A DNA stretch of 64,000 nt from Varroa destructor (lineage: Eukaryota; Arthropoda; Arachnida; Mesostigmata; Varroidae), in the NCBI RefSeq assembly GCF_002443255.2, contig NW_019211458.1, forward strand, positions 41,916,365-41,980,364. The letters are read 5' to 3'. Both the position numbers and the translations under genes were made by a program. How positions within the stretch are numbered: the stretch's first letter is position 1; each line of letters starts with the position of its first letter. Under the pieces are notes generated by a model that saw only the letters and a program-made list of their open reading frames with translations, had not been told where the DNA came from and ran no database searches. This document shows, piece after piece, positions 63,101-64,000 of the stretch.

Positions 63101-64000
63101 ATAGGTCTGGCATTGTCATCAAGTAACGATATAGCGGATTTTTGACTGCCATGCTACCGAGACATGAGTCTCTTCAGAGAATCAAGAATAGCGGGTTCCA
63201 CTCATTGCTTTACTTTTTGGAGAGTATCTCATAGTAGCAGATGCCCCTGATATCAATTTTTGGTATTATTGTCACTTTACGTTCGAACTTACTCGACACT
63301 ATCACTGAATTCCATTTCTTTCCAGGACGACGCTATTCTTTTGCTTGGTTAGCGTTAAAGACTGAACCATACTTTGGCTGTAGTGATTGTTTGCTTTAAG
63401 TGAGAGTTTTTGATTTTAATTTAATTAAGTTCGTGAAACGCACCATACGCATTTTCAATCGGCCTGGGGTCAAGTCATGGAAAACCTATTCTTCGTCCAG
63501 TTCCTGCACTTTCAGTATTTGGGTTATAATTTTATAACATGTTACATGTGCAATGCTAGTTTTGGTCGATCCTAGACTCCAATCTCCGCTTTTACAAAAG
63601 AAGTGTTTTTGATCGCCGTAATGCGTTCTAGCATCTGGTCACTGTTTCGCTGGTCTTTAATACCCCAATCCCCGTTCTTAAAATGTCACATACTGTGTTT
63701 TTGCTTGAGGCCTCTTTGCCTAACGTCTTCAACAATTTTCGATGAACTTCCACAGCGCTGTGGACTTCGGGGACAAACAGTTGACCATTAAGGCTAAAAA
63801 AATGCTTTCATTTTGAGCTGAATTCTCCCACAGGAAAAAGGAACGTTTGTCGGCCAAATTTCATCTGCCAGCTGTGCTTGGTTTAAAAGTTATTTCGAAG
63901 TCCGCTGGATTCGCTTGAAACCAGTTAATATTTCGCGCGCTGCATGATATGTATCAATAATGCGATAATACGCTCTGTAGTGGTATCTGGCAAAAGTTTT
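60135..64000. other. Noncoding DNA
   Basis: A GC-richer patch at about 61000-61540 is open for 114 codons on the plus strand and 75 on the minus. Neither translation shows a known motif. The rest is ordinary AT-rich sequence. Confidence 0.5.

Overview
The window looks like eukaryotic, most likely arthropod, genomic DNA. It is AT-rich, has little coding capacity, carries spliceosomal intron signals, and contains decayed transposons and long microsatellites. There are no operons or prokaryotic gene packing. The remains of non-LTR retrotransposons resemble families known from ticks and mites, so a chelicerate (for example a parasitiform mite) is a reasonable guess. No species call can be made from the sequence alone.

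The one clear host gene is inscuteable (insc), on the minus strand. A single large exon (33245 down to 30879) encodes 788 residues: a disordered, Ser/Thr-Pro-rich N-terminal half, the short helix that binds Pins/LGN, an Armadillo-repeat C-terminal half, and a terminal ESYV motif that should bind PDZ domains. A strong 3' splice site sits exactly at 33246/33245. A short phase-0 upstream exon, with an ATG in excellent context (35299) and a GTAAGT donor (35236), completes a proposed 809-residue protein across a 1,991-nt intron. AATAAA-type poly(A) signals lie about 470-500 nt past the stop. GC- and GA-rich DNA at 35640-36250 is a candidate promoter or 5' leader region.

Left flank (1-30 kb): two decayed non-LTR retrotransposon RT genes lie on the minus strand (about 2440-3540 and 8373-9030). 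There is also a 19-base G run, a very large CAG tract (13834-14327, longest uninterrupted run 116 units), a candidate LTR core (19633-19705), a 22-unit AT tract inside a palindrome, and two GC-rich, gene-like patches of unknown nature (25650-26330 and 27680-28320). A perfect 19-bp hairpin precedes the second patch.

Right flank (36-64 kb): there is a GC-rich, low-complexity ORF at 37173-37748, a possible TATA-driven short secreted peptide gene (42150-42348), paired hairpins near 43.4 kb, a probable Penelope-like element fragment (49937-50392), a hairpin followed by 19 T (55962-55999), and a tandem pair of palindromes near 58.46 kb. A dead mariner transposase on the minus strand (60134 down to 59217) has stops, frameshifts and a lost catalytic Asp.

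Most other short reading frames are what chance would give in DNA of this composition and are not annotated. The best claims to novelty are the insc gene structure and its motif content, the large CAG array, and the candidate short secreted peptide.
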